Source of the DNA: Dehalococcoidia bacterium
GTDB taxonomy: Bacteria; Chloroflexota; Dehalococcoidia; SZUA-161
Direction of reading: 5' to 3'
Assembly: GCA_014859215.1 (NCBI GenBank)
Contig: JACUUS010000017.1
Coordinates: forward strand, 1 to 21,342
Length of the DNA: 21,342 nt
Both the position numbers and the translations under genes were made by a program. The notes beneath the pieces are model-generated. The model ran no database searches. It was given only the letters and a program-made list of their open reading frames with translations, and was not told where the DNA came from. Below are positions 1-8,296 of this stretch, one piece after another; within the stretch, counting starts at the first letter, position 1; each line of letters starts with the position of its first letter.

Positions 1-1337
1 AAATCCCGGGCGATCTTAGGTCCTATGTCGATCTGTGCCGGCGCTGTACGCTCCGGATCCGGGTCGGAGACCAATCCCCGGCGAAACAGGGTAAACAGGC
101 TGCGCCCGAGCCTCATACGCAGCCTGTTATCCTCGGTCTGCATAATAAGGAGTATTGTCGTGCGGTAAGCCCACCCGGGCAAGACATTGCTGGACAGGAA
201 GTCCAGGGGACGGCGCAGAATGGTCACAAGGGACTTCACGAAACGGACGGAGAGCCTGTTGCCACATTCTATCAATGGAGCGACGAGGAGCCGCAAGAGC
301 CCCGATCCGTCCGGATATCGCACAGGTTCAACCCGGGTAACATCGTCCGCGTCGAAAATAGAGGTGATTGCTATTCCCTTGGAGTAATCGACCCTGCGGT
401 TTCTGCTGATCACGCCGAGAAGGGCGTCGCTGTTCGTGCGCACCGTCTCGCCCAGCCGGGGGGAGATGCCGGGAAGGGAACGGGTAACATCGCGGGCGCG
501 GAACAGAAGCTTGAGTGTGCCGAGCACGCCCGCGGCGAGAACAACGTTTTTCGCGCGCACATGTCGCGAAGGCTTGAACAGCCACGCGGTCGGGTTCCTG
601 TAAACGATTTCGTACCTGGCTCCGTCCGGCTGACCCGGAGGCAGCGGCAGGACATCCGCGACCTCCGCTTCGGGTTGTACCTGCGCGCCCCATTTTTCTG
701 CGAAGTACAGGTAATTCTTTACAAGAGTGTTCTTCCCATTGTGGCGGCATCCGACCATACATCCGCCGCAATGGGTGCAGCCCCGCCTCGCGGGACCCTC
801 GCCGCCGAAGTACGGGTCGGGAACGTCCTCACCTTCAGGGCCGAAGAAGACGCCCACCTCCGTAGCGCGGAAAGTGCCGCCCTTGCCCAGCTCGCCCGCG
901 ATCTCCTTCAGGACCTCGTCCGCCGCCCACATGCTCGGGTTGCGCGTGACGCCCAGCATGCGGCGGGCAGTCTCATAGTGAGGCATCAGGACTTTCTTCC
1001 AGTCGGCCATGTCCTGCCAGCGGGGATTCTCGAACAGGCGGTCCGTGGGGACTTCGAGCACGTTGGCGTAACCAAGGCTCCCGCCGCCGACTCCGGCTCC
1101 GTGGAGGATCATTACACCTTTGAGAAGGCTTACCTGCAAAATGCCAAAAGCCCTGAGGGGCGGCATCCATATGTACTTCCAGAATTTCCAGTTGGTGGTG
1201 GCGAAGTCTTCATCCCGAAATCGCTTGCCGCGTTCGAGGAGCAGGACGCGATAACCCTTCTCGGCGAGGCGCATACTGGACACGCTCCCGCCGAACCCGG
1301 AACCGACCACCACAAAGTCAAAACACTCTTCCGGCAC
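1..1337 (-). CDS. GMC-family FAD oxidoreductase (cholesterol-oxidase-like), 3' end cut by window edge
   Basis: A continuous reading frame of 445 codons runs from a GTG at 1337 to the window edge. The GTG is chosen because an in-frame TGA lies five codons upstream and an AAGGG lies about 5 bases before it. The N-terminus has the FAD-binding Rossmann motif GSGFGG at residues 12-17, followed by an acidic strand end (LLLERG), typical of glucose-methanol-choline oxidoreductases. Residues 187-197 form C-x2-C-x2-C-x3-C (CTHCGGCMVGC), then NGKNTLVKNYLYFAE, as I recall from ChoD-like members. The C-terminal substrate and active-site domain lies outside the window. These enzymes oxidise alcohols or sterols with FAD. 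The gene follows the fadE stop by 32 bp, so it is probably the fourth gene of the beta-oxidation operon and may feed it with oxidised alcohols. The substrate is unknown. Family call is confident. Confidence 0.88.
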   Translation of the reverse strand, partial: MPEECFDFVVVGSGFGGSVSSMRLAEKGYRVLLLERGKRFRDEDFATTNWKFWKYIWMPPLRAFGILQVSLLKGVMILHGAGVGGGSLGYANVLEVPTDRLFENPRWQDMADWKKVLMPHYETARRMLGVTRNPSMWAADEVLKEIAGELGKGGTFRATEVGVFFGPEGEDVPDPYFGGEGPARRGCTHCGGCMVGCRHNGKNTLVKNYLYFAEKWGAQVQPEAEVADVLPLPPGQPDGARYEIVYRNPTAWLFKPSRHVRAKNVVLAAGVLGTLKLLFRARDVTRSLPGISPRLGETVRTNSDALLGVISRNRRVDYSKGIAITSIFDADDVTRVEPVRYPDGSGLLRLLVAPLIECGNRLSVRFVKSLVTILRRPLDFLSSNVLPGWAYRTTILLIMQTEDNRLRMRLGRSLFTLFRRGLVSDPDPERTAPAQIDIGPKIARD

Positions 1338-1369
1338 GCCGTTACCCTTTCACGATATGGGTCAATATT

Positions 1370-3148
1370 CTAGCAGGTGTACTTGCCGACCTCAATGACC
1401 TCGTCAGCTACTTGCCTCCTCAGCATTATCGCGTCTACGGGAGAAAACGTGAGGGCCCTGGTCACCGCAGCCAGCTCAGAATCCAGGGCATCGCCCGCCA
1501 TTGTCGCTACCAGCTCCTGAGCGCAATCCCGGATCTTCATCATAGCATCGTTTGCATAGAGCTTGACCATATTGATCTTGAGCGCCGCTTTCTCTTCCCC
1601 TGCCGAACCGACCGATTTCAGAGATCTTAGAAATCCGCTGTCGACAGCATAAATTTCCCCGGCGATGTCCGCAAGAAGCCCGAGGACCTCTTCCTCGTTC
1701 TCTATTCCCATGCCGTATTTCTGCGCCGCCGTCCCGCACAGGTACTGGAATACCTTCTTGGCCCTGCCGATCTGCCTCTGCTGATAGGCCAGCACCCCGT
1801 CATTCGGCTGCGGAGACAGAGGCTCCATCGAGGGCAGCTCGTTCTTGACTTCCTGGGCCACGGTGAAGAGCGGCAGCTCGCCCTTCAGCGCCTTCCGCAT
1901 GAGAAAGCCGGTTGTGATCACCCTGTTTATCTCGTTTGTTCCCTCGAAAATCCGGAAAATGCGGGTGTCCCGGTATATTCTCTCCGCCGGATAGTCCTCG
2001 CAGTAGCCGTACCCGCCGAACATCTGGATCGTCTCGTCAGCGACGTAGTCGAGCACTTCGGAGCAGAACACCTTGTTTATCGAACACTCTATGGCATACT
2101 CACCGATGCTGTTGGCGTTCTGCTGTCCGGCGTCCTCCGCGCTGCGGTCGATGGTCGACAGGATGTTGTCGATCAGCCCCCCGGTCCTGTAGACCATGCT
2201 CTCGATCATATAAGTCTTCGCAGCCATCTCGCCTATCTTGTGTTTCATCAAACCGAACTGGCAGATAGGCTTGCCGAACTGGACCCTTTCCTTGGAATAG
2301 CCTACGGCGGCTTCCATGGCGAGCTTGCACACCCCTACACAGCCCGCCGCCAGTTTGAACCGGCCAAGATTGAGCACATTGAACGCGACAACGTGGCCGC
2401 GCCCGACCTGGAAAAGCATATTCTCCACCGGCACCAGCGCGCCGTCAAGGAATATGCTGCACGTGGAGGAGCCGTGCAGACCCATCTTCTTTTCCTCCGC
2501 GCCGGTTGAAACACCGGGGAAGCCCTTTTCCAGGATAAAGGCCGTCATCTTGCCTTCGACCTTGGCATAGGTGAAGATGATGTCGGCGAAGCTCCCGTTT
2601 GTCACATATTGTTTTGTGCCGTCGAGCTTGTAGTGCTTGCCGTCCTTGGTGAGCACAGCGGTAGCCTGGATTGAAAGAGCATCCGTGCCTGCTCCGGGCT
2701 CTGTGAGCGCATAGGCGCCAATTTTTTCGCCGGTCACCATCGACGGAAGATACTTCTTCTTCTGTTCCTTGCTGCCGAAGAAAACGAGCGGCATCGAGCC
2801 TATTCCGGTATGGTCATTCATACTCAGCCCGAAAGAACCCGCCATGGCGGAGTGCTCGCAGATCAGGAGAGAAGCTATGGAGTCCAGGTGCGAGCCACCG
2901 TACTCCTCGTCCACGTCGACCCCGAGAAGACCGAGTTCGCCTGCCTGGCCTATGAGCTTGCGGGTGAGGTCAAAGTCCTTCTTTTCCAGCGTCTCGGCGT
3001 TGGGGACCACCTCGTTCTTGATGAACCTCGCCGCTGTCTTCACGATCATTTCGTGTTCTTCCCCGAAGTCTTCCGGGGTGAAGACCTCTTCCGCCGGGAC
3101 GTCTTCGAGGAGAAAACCTGCTCCTTTTCGGATAACCTTTTCTTTCAT
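1370..3148 (-). CDS. fadE: Acyl-CoA dehydrogenase, long FadE (Bacillus/VLCAD-like) type
   Basis: The 592-residue flavoprotein catalyses the first step of beta-oxidation, acyl-CoA to trans-2-enoyl-CoA. The start at 3148 (MKEKVIRKG) has GGGGGCAGGA just upstream; a longer frame to 3211 would overlap the thiolase gene. Visible family motifs are the flavin-contact segment YALTEPGAGTDA, the middle-domain stretch KKMGLHGSSTC, and RIFRIFEGTNEINR, whose Glu402 matches the catalytic base of the VLCAD group. The extra C-terminal ~160 residues and total length match Bacillus subtilis FadE (about 594 residues) rather than the ~380-residue short and medium-chain enzymes. It lies 11 bp after the thiolase stop, so it is co-transcribed with it. 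The stop is TAG and the next gene starts 32 bp later. Function is confident; chain-length preference is inferred. Confidence 0.95.
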   Translation of the reverse strand: MKEKVIRKGAGFLLEDVPAEEVFTPEDFGEEHEMIVKTAARFIKNEVVPNAETLEKKDFDLTRKLIGQAGELGLLGVDVDEEYGGSHLDSIASLLICEHSAMAGSFGLSMNDHTGIGSMPLVFFGSKEQKKKYLPSMVTGEKIGAYALTEPGAGTDALSIQATAVLTKDGKHYKLDGTKQYVTNGSFADIIFTYAKVEGKMTAFILEKGFPGVSTGAEEKKMGLHGSSTCSIFLDGALVPVENMLFQVGRGHVVAFNVLNLGRFKLAAGCVGVCKLAMEAAVGYSKERVQFGKPICQFGLMKHKIGEMAAKTYMIESMVYRTGGLIDNILSTIDRSAEDAGQQNANSIGEYAIECSINKVFCSEVLDYVADETIQMFGGYGYCEDYPAERIYRDTRIFRIFEGTNEINRVITTGFLMRKALKGELPLFTVAQEVKNELPSMEPLSPQPNDGVLAYQQRQIGRAKKVFQYLCGTAAQKYGMGIENEEEVLGLLADIAGEIYAVDSGFLRSLKSVGSAGEEKAALKINMVKLYANDAMMKIRDCAQELVATMAGDALDSELAAVTRALTFSPVDAIMLRRQVADEVIEVGKYTC

Positions 3149-3159
3149 ATCCTGCCCCC

Positions 3160-4338
3160 TTATTGAGTTCTCTCGAAAATGCCGGCCGCTCCCATTCCGC
3201 CGCCGATGCACATGGTGACCAGGCCGTACCGGGAGCCTCGCCTGTCCATCTCGTGGAGCAGCTTCGTGGTCAGGTATACGCCTGTGCAGCCGAGCGGGTG
3301 CCCGAGGGCGATTGAGCCGCCGTTGACATTGAGCTTTGCCGGGTCCATACCCAGAGTCTGGACCACATAGACAGACTGGCTGGCAAATGCCTCGTTGAGC
3401 TCCACCAGGTCAATCTGATCCATATTCAGGCCCGCATTCCTGAGCGCTTTGGGCACCGCCGCTACGGGTCCGATACCCATAACCTCCGGGTCTACCCCGC
3501 CCACGCCGAAGGACCTGAATACACCCAGCGGCTTGAGCCCCATTTCCTGCGCCTTATCACGGGACATGATCACGGTCGCCGCGGCCCCGTCGTTCATCGG
3601 ACAGGAATTGCCTGCCGTCACCGAGCCGCCGCCGCGAAAAAGCGGCCTCAGCCTGGCGAGGGCTTCCAGCGAGGTGTCAGCCCTCACGCATTCATCCCGG
3701 TCAAACACCTTCTCCTTAATGGATGCTTTCCCGTTCTCGAAAACCCGGTCGATGACCCTGATGGGAACAATCTGGTCCTTAAACACATTGTCCCGAAGCC
3801 CCTTTGCGGCTTTCATCTGGCTGTCGAACGCGAACCGGTCCTGTGCCTCCCTGCTGATGTTGAACCGCTGCGCTACGTTTTCCGCGGTAAGGCCCATCGT
3901 TATGTAAGCCTCAGGCATGGTCTGTATAAGATCGGGGTCCGGCAGCGGCTTGTTGCCCCCCATCGGCACCAGGGTCATATGCTCGACGCCCGCCGCGACA
4001 ATAACGTCGGCGAATCCGCACATTACCCTTTGCGATGCGATGGCGATTGCCTCAAGCCCGGAACCGCAGTACCGGTTCACGGTCATGCCCGGGACATCGT
4101 CCGAGAGGCCCGCTTTTAGGGCGACGATTCTTCCCAGATTCATTCCCATTTCCGCTTCAGGGAAAGAGCAGCCCATGACCACGTCCTCTACATCCTCGGG
4201 CTTCAATCCGGCGGCTCTCCTGATCGCCTCCTTAACCACTTCCGTCGCGGTATGCTCCGGCCTCGTATTCCTGAGCGAGCCGCTCGTCGCGCGCGCCAGT
4301 GCTGTTCTTACTGCCGATACAACTACAGCTTCCCTCAT
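3160..4338 (-). CDS. fadA: Acetyl-CoA acyltransferase (3-ketoacyl-CoA thiolase)
   Basis: The 392-residue thiolase cleaves 3-ketoacyl-CoA with CoA in the last step of beta-oxidation. The full catalytic set is visible: nucleophile Cys91 in RYCGSGLEA, His347 in GHPLGCTG and Cys377 in MCIGGGMGA. This is nearly the spacing of E. coli FadA (91/343/373). Two adjacent ATG codons occur (4341 and 4338). The second is chosen because AAGGAG then lies about 7 bases away, but the first is possible and adds one Met. The gene sits 16-19 bp after the stop of the fadN-like gene and 11 bp before fadE. This gives the order fadN-fadA-fadE known from Bacillus. No anomalies were seen. Confidence 0.95.
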   Translation of the reverse strand: MREAVVVSAVRTALARATSGSLRNTRPEHTATEVVKEAIRRAAGLKPEDVEDVVMGCSFPEAEMGMNLGRIVALKAGLSDDVPGMTVNRYCGSGLEAIAIASQRVMCGFADVIVAAGVEHMTLVPMGGNKPLPDPDLIQTMPEAYITMGLTAENVAQRFNISREAQDRFAFDSQMKAAKGLRDNVFKDQIVPIRVIDRVFENGKASIKEKVFDRDECVRADTSLEALARLRPLFRGGGSVTAGNSCPMNDGAAATVIMSRDKAQEMGLKPLGVFRSFGVGGVDPEVMGIGPVAAVPKALRNAGLNMDQIDLVELNEAFASQSVYVVQTLGMDPAKLNVNGGSIALGHPLGCTGVYLTTKLLHEMDRRGSRYGLVTMCIGGGMGAAGIFERTQ

Positions 4339-4357
4339 CATGTGTCTCCTTATCGGA

Positions 4358-4876
4358 CTAGTTCCGGAGCGGCCTGTTTGTCTCAAGCATGTGCTTCATC
4401 CTTGCCCGCGATTTCTCCTCGCCGCAAAGTGAGACAAAAGCCTCTTTCTCAAGTTCCAGAATATAGTCTTCCGTGACCAGCGCATTGTGGTCCACGTCAC
4501 CGCCGGTCAGAACGTGGGCAAGTCTTCTGGCGATCAGCGCGTCGTGATCGCTTATGTAGAGGCCCTCCCTCAGCAGGTATACCATGAGCTCGAGTATGGC
4601 CCGGCCGGTGCGGCCGGGAACCCTGATCTCATTCTTCCGTCGGGGAGCACGGTAGCCGCGTCTGGCGAGAGCAAGCACCGCGTCTTTGGCGTCATAGATG
4701 AGCCGGTCATAGTTCATGGTTATCCCGTCCGAGGGGTTGAGGTAGCCAAGCCCCTGGGCTTCGCGAGCTGAACTGGACACCTTCGCCATGGCAACGGTCT
4801 CGAACGCCCTGGCTATGTACGGTATCAGATCGGGCTTGCCACCCCCCGGGACCGTGCTGGGCACGCTCGGGGGCAC
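4358..4876 (-). CDS. C-terminal fragment of FadN-like enzyme, separated by in-frame TAG
   Basis: These 172 codons are in the same frame as the upstream 637-codon section and follow directly after a TAG at 4877-4879. The fragment reads as the C-terminal part of the enoyl-CoA hydratase region of FadN. It contains FETVAMAKVSSSAREAQGLG, an LIYDAKDAVLALA stretch, YILELEKEAFVSLCGEEKS and the typical end MKHMLETNRPLRN. Fragment plus upstream section give 809 sense codons, close to Bacillus FadN (about 789). The first codon after the TAG is GTG but has no good ribosome-binding site, so independent translation is doubtful. It could be expressed by readthrough, by reinitiation, or not at all. Its own stop, right after the conserved PLRN tail, is also TAG. 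Confidence 0.7.
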   Translation of the reverse strand: MPPSVPSTVPGGGKPDLIPYIARAFETVAMAKVSSSAREAQGLGYLNPSDGITMNYDRLIYDAKDAVLALARRGYRAPRRKNEIRVPGRTGRAILELMVYLLREGLYISDHDALIARRLAHVLTGGDVDHNALVTEDYILELEKEAFVSLCGEEKSRARMKHMLETNRPLRN

Positions 4877-6790
4877 CTATTCGGTAGCCCGCACAACCAT
4901 TTCCTTGCACCCCCCGCCGGCGGGTATGAGGCCCACGCCGACCTCGACCAGGCCCATGTAGCACTCCGTGAAAGGCCTGACCCTGGCGCCCGCCAGGGCT
5001 ATCTCGCAGCCCCCGCCAAGCGTCATGCGGAAAGGCGCGACCACCACAGGCCGGTCGCAGTACTTTACGCGCATGCAGGCCTGCTGAATGCCCTCTACGG
5101 CAAGGGCAAGAGCATTCCACTCCTTGTTCTCCGCGGCCGGATATACCTGCTTCAGGTCTGCCCCCACGCAGAAGTTGGTCCCCTGGTTGCTGATAACCAT
5201 CCCCTCGAAGTTCTGTTCAACCTCGGCAACGCTGTCGTTCATCATCTGTATAACATTAAGGTCTAGCACGTTATTCGGAGAATGGAACTCCAGGCACAGC
5301 ACGCCGTCGCCCAGGTCGATGAGGCTTGCGCCGGGATTCGACCTGACGATTCTCTCCCTCTCTTTCAGTGAGGGCAGGAGCAGAATCTCAGGCTTACCCT
5401 TGATTTCGAGGTAGCCGTTTCCGCGGAAATCGTAGAAGTAGCTTGTGCCGTCGCGCTTGTCGTAGAACCGTTCCCGGCCGGATGAGAGCATTTGCCTGAC
5501 GTTTTCGGGCACATTCTCTCCCTCTTTCTCCATCAGCTCCACCGACTTGCGCAGCCCGATAGCGTCCCACATTTCGAAAGGACCGAGCTCCCAGTTGTAT
5601 CCCCAGCGCATCGCCCGGTCCACGCTGACAACGTCATCCGCTATTTCGGGAATCTTCTCCGCGCAGTAGACGAGCATTTTCTTGAGCCCGCTCCAGGCGA
5701 GATGCCCGGCCCGATCATCCCAGAATACGAGGGTCTTCAGCCTCGCCGCGGGATCGGCCATTCGCTTGATATTGTCGAGGGCGGCAAAAGCGGCCGGACG
5801 CTGTGGGACGTACTCCATAGTGGTGTAGTCGAGAGCAAGTATCTGGGAACCGCCCGCCCCCATCACCTTCTTGTAGAACCCCTTCTGCGTCTTGTCGCCG
5901 AGCATGCCGTTTTCGACCATCCGTGCGACGAACTGCGGGACCATGAACTGCTCTTTTTCCAGAGGGTCCGACACATTGTCCGCTACGTTCTGGGCGACCT
6001 TTACAAAAGTGTCAAGCCCGACCATGTCTGACGTACGGAAAGAGGCGCTCCTGGGCCTGCCCATGGGCGGCCCGGTTATCGCGTCCACTTCTTCAATAGT
6101 GTAGCCTTCCGCTATCATCAGCCTGATAACGGCGAGCATCGAGTAAATTCCGACGCGGTTCGCTATGAAATTGGGCGTATCCTTGGCAATAACCACGCTT
6201 TTCCCCAGGTCCTTCTCACAGAATGCGATCATGAACGAAACGATGTCGCGGTCGGTTGACTGGCCGGGTATGATTTCCAGCAGCTTCATATGTCTCGGAG
6301 GATTAAAGAAGTGCGTGCCCAGGAAATGGGACTTGTTCTCCGGGGAAAGGTTGCCGGCTATCTTATCTATAGAAAGTCCGGAGGTATTGGTGCTTATAAT
6401 AGTCCCGGGCCGTATGAATCTCTCCGCTTTGGACAGCAGCTGCCGCTTGATGGCCAGGTCTTCGGCCACTACTTCGATAATCCAGTCGGCATCTGCGAGC
6501 CATTCGAGGTTGTCCTCGAAGTTTCCCGGCGTGATCAGCTTCGCGTCCTCGGCCGAGAACATTGCGGGTGGGCTTGCCCCGATGGTTGCCTGAATTCCCA
6601 TGCGGGCGAGCTTACTCCTGAACTCGGGGGATTCCCTGGTGAGGCCCTTCTTGAGATCCTGAGCATCAGGGTCTGTAGGGACTATGTCGAGGAGGTGTGT
6701 TGGGATGTCTACTCCGGCGAGCAGGGCCGCTATCCTGCTCCCCATGATGCCGGCTCCCAGAACCGCAGCTCTCTTGATTCTCCTTTTCAT
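4877..6790 (-). CDS. fadN: 3-hydroxyacyl-CoA dehydrogenase / enoyl-CoA hydratase (FadN-like), ends at premature TAG
   Basis: The 637-residue product covers hydration and NAD-dependent oxidation in beta-oxidation. The N-terminal NAD-binding motif is GAGIMG (residues 12-17). The dehydrogenase catalytic His160 lies in GTHFFNPPRHMK, followed by the conserved DTPNFIANRVG segment. Roughly residues 470-637 are a crotonase fold, with oxyanion-hole segments NFCVGADLK and TLGGGCEIALAG and the acidic segment GLVEVGVGLIPAGGG. The frame stops at TAG (4877-4879) just after GGGCKEMVVRATE, where FadN proteins continue for about 170 more residues. Those residues are present in frame beyond the stop. The ATG at 6790 is preceded by GGGAG. 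As first gene of the operon it lies about 130 bp from a strong promoter. It may be a nonsense mutant, a recoded gene or a sequencing error. Confidence 0.9.
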   Translation of the reverse strand: MKRRIKRAAVLGAGIMGSRIAALLAGVDIPTHLLDIVPTDPDAQDLKKGLTRESPEFRSKLARMGIQATIGASPPAMFSAEDAKLITPGNFEDNLEWLADADWIIEVVAEDLAIKRQLLSKAERFIRPGTIISTNTSGLSIDKIAGNLSPENKSHFLGTHFFNPPRHMKLLEIIPGQSTDRDIVSFMIAFCEKDLGKSVVIAKDTPNFIANRVGIYSMLAVIRLMIAEGYTIEEVDAITGPPMGRPRSASFRTSDMVGLDTFVKVAQNVADNVSDPLEKEQFMVPQFVARMVENGMLGDKTQKGFYKKVMGAGGSQILALDYTTMEYVPQRPAAFAALDNIKRMADPAARLKTLVFWDDRAGHLAWSGLKKMLVYCAEKIPEIADDVVSVDRAMRWGYNWELGPFEMWDAIGLRKSVELMEKEGENVPENVRQMLSSGRERFYDKRDGTSYFYDFRGNGYLEIKGKPEILLLPSLKERERIVRSNPGASLIDLGDGVLCLEFHSPNNVLDLNVIQMMNDSVAEVEQNFEGMVISNQGTNFCVGADLKQVYPAAENKEWNALALAVEGIQQACMRVKYCDRPVVVAPFRMTLGGGCEIALAGARVRPFTECYMGLVEVGVGLIPAGGGCKEMVVRATE

Positions 6791-7106
6791 GACTCCCGTC
6801 CTCTATCTAGATACCTTTTTGGCAATCGCACAAGGTGTGTTGAATGCAGGCTGCCCGGAAGGGTTCTGAACGTGATTTTTTTGGAAAAGAGCTTCGAAGG
6901 GATCTCTTGCGGTGTTGGCGCGCCGATGATAGTCTTTTGCCCGTTATTTGTCAAGTGAATTAGTTTGAATCGAGGTTCCCTGTCCGGCATCCAGATCGAG
7001 CGGATGCTGCGATGTGCCAAAAAATAGTACCTTGGTACAATCGCGGGCCGGGATAGATCATGCGAGGCATGCCCCAGGCTGGATCATGTCGCGCGCGGTA
7101 TCGCAG
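6791..7106. other. Intergenic region upstream of the fad operon
   Basis: 316 bp without a convincing gene. It holds the fad-operon promoter (6926-6954, minus) and an untranslated leader of about 130 bases. At 7027-7038 there is a short inverted repeat GTACC-TT-GGTAC. Read on the minus strand it is followed by TATTTTTT (about 7018-7025), so it could be a weak terminator for the 4Fe-4S gene or a small operator. The 4-5 bp stem makes either reading tentative. Confidence 0.4.
6926..6954 (-). promoter_or_regulatory. Sigma-70-type promoter of the fadN-fadA-fadE-GMC operon
   Basis: On the minus strand TTGACA (6949-6954) is separated by exactly 17 bases from TATCAT (6926-6931). The -35 is perfect and the -10 matches at 5 of 6 positions. 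Expected transcription start is near 6919, giving a leader of about 130 bases before the ATG at 6790. The spacer begins AATAACGGG, resembling the promoter at 8177-8205. Confidence 0.75.
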
Positions 7107-8144
7107 TCATTCGGCGCCGGGAACGTGAGTTGCAGGTCTGACACACTCCATGGATATGGCGTTTGAATCACACGCCATAAAGCAGGAGCCGCACCCGAAG
7201 CAGGCTTCGGGGTCTGCCTGCGCCTTCAGTTTCCTGGAGCCGGCGACCTTCACCATACTGAGAGCATCGAAATTGCAGTTCTCAATGCAATTCTGGCAGC
7301 CGTCACAGTTTTCGTGGTTTATTCTCGCCTCGTAACGGCTCTTTGCATAGTGACGGCTGAAAGGTATATCGACCGCTTTCAGGGTGAGAAACTCTATGCA
7401 GCAGTCATTGCAGCAGTTGCACATGAGATTAACGTTAATGCTGTTTATGGCGGTATGGACCAGTCCCGACGCCGCGCTGCTCCTCATGATCTCCAGGGCC
7501 TCTTCGTAGGTGATCTCTCTGCCGTGCCCCGACGCCACGTCGTACTCGGCCGTCCTTTCGAAATCTATGCAGACCCCAACCGGGCGGTCGCAGGCAGCTA
7601 TCTCAAGCCGGCACGGGCAATCCACGACTGACAGCTTCCTCCCGCGCAGGATTTCCCGCCAGTCTTCCCAGGGTTTCAGGTTGGGGTTATCGGTCACTGA
7701 CTGCCAGGCGGGGATTATCCGCATCACGGCGTTCTCAATGCCCTCGAAAGCCCTGGCATAGTTCGGGTAACCCTCGTTCGTGTCGTAGGTCTTCCACAGG
7801 TCGAAAAGCCGCTGGGAGTCAGGGTAGTGTCTCCAGCCGGTCAGCATGGCGTCGTGCAGCTGCATTATGGACTTGCCGTAACGCCATTCGCTGCGATCGT
7901 CAAACTTGCGCGGGAATGCGAGCCCCTTGCGGAAAAGGTCCTCAAGGTCGGCTGCCACATCTTCTTCATCAAGCGACAGCTTCTGCGCCAGTTCCTTCGC
8001 GGTCTGCGCGGGCTGGGGAGGCGGATTCAGGGCCTCCAGTATCCTCGCCTGCCGCGGTGTTGTGGCAAATTCGAAGATAGGCGGCAGGTGTTTCGAGTTG
8101 GATACCCCGATCTTCTCAGCCAGAACGTCATATATATCGCCCAT
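7107..8144 (-). CDS. Multi-cysteine 4Fe-4S ferredoxin-type protein with N-terminal helical (winged-helix-like) region
   Basis: 345 residues; start ATG 8144 with GGAGG 5 bases upstream. Residues ~25-100 look like a winged-helix domain (TTPRQARILEALN, AKELAQKLSLDEEDVAADLEDL). A central region carries Cys176-Pro-Cys178, Cys185 and Cys192. Next comes a dense cluster, C242-N-C-C-N-D-C-C249. Two classical ferredoxin motifs follow at 280/283/286/290 and 315/318/321/325 (C-x2-C-x2-C-x3-C), so a 2[4Fe-4S] domain is expected. No signal peptide or membrane segment is seen, so it is cytoplasmic. The exact partner is unknown. The neighbours (iron alcohol dehydrogenase upstream, beta-oxidation operon downstream) suggest electron transfer linked to these oxidations. 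It has its own promoter at 8177-8205. Fold assignment of the ferredoxin part is firm; overall function is not. Confidence 0.88.
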   Translation of the reverse strand: MGDIYDVLAEKIGVSNSKHLPPIFEFATTPRQARILEALNPPPQPAQTAKELAQKLSLDEEDVAADLEDLFRKGLAFPRKFDDRSEWRYGKSIMQLHDAMLTGWRHYPDSQRLFDLWKTYDTNEGYPNYARAFEGIENAVMRIIPAWQSVTDNPNLKPWEDWREILRGRKLSVVDCPCRLEIAACDRPVGVCIDFERTAEYDVASGHGREITYEEALEIMRSSAASGLVHTAINSINVNLMCNCCNDCCIEFLTLKAVDIPFSRHYAKSRYEARINHENCDGCQNCIENCNFDALSMVKVAGSRKLKAQADPEACFGCGSCFMACDSNAISMECVRPATHVPGAE

Positions 8145-8176
8145 GTGGACCTCCCGAATCGAGACTACGTCTATGC

Positions 8177-8205
8177 CTTATATCATCGCCCCGTTCACTT
8201 GTCAA
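8177..8205 (-). promoter_or_regulatory. Sigma-70-type promoter of the 4Fe-4S gene
   Basis: Minus strand TTGACA (8200-8205), a 17-base spacer, then TATAAG (8177-8182). Transcription would begin near 8170, about 26 bases upstream of the ATG at 8144, leaving just enough room for the GGAGG site. The 152-bp gap to the upstream alcohol dehydrogenase supports an independent unit. Confidence 0.75.
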
Positions 8206-8296
8206 ATCCCGCTGAAGCTCGTGCAGGAACAAACCGCAACATCGGCAGGCTGGCGCTTCACGGGCAGGCGGCCCTATTATGCGAGAGATGAGCCAG

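Noticed and set aside
561..1373. 270-codon plus-strand frame
   Set aside because: It is antisense to the GMC oxidoreductase, whose minus-strand frame has clear family motifs.
4877..4879. General reassignment of TAG to an amino acid in this organism
   Set aside because: TAG ends several genes at the expected place, including the conserved PLRN tail of this same fadN (4358-4360), fadE (1370-1372), adh and pnp. TAG is therefore a normal stop; only local readthrough or mutation remains.
6787..7020. 77-codon minus-strand frame upstream of fadN
   Set aside because: It contains the fad promoter inside it and has no recognisable features.
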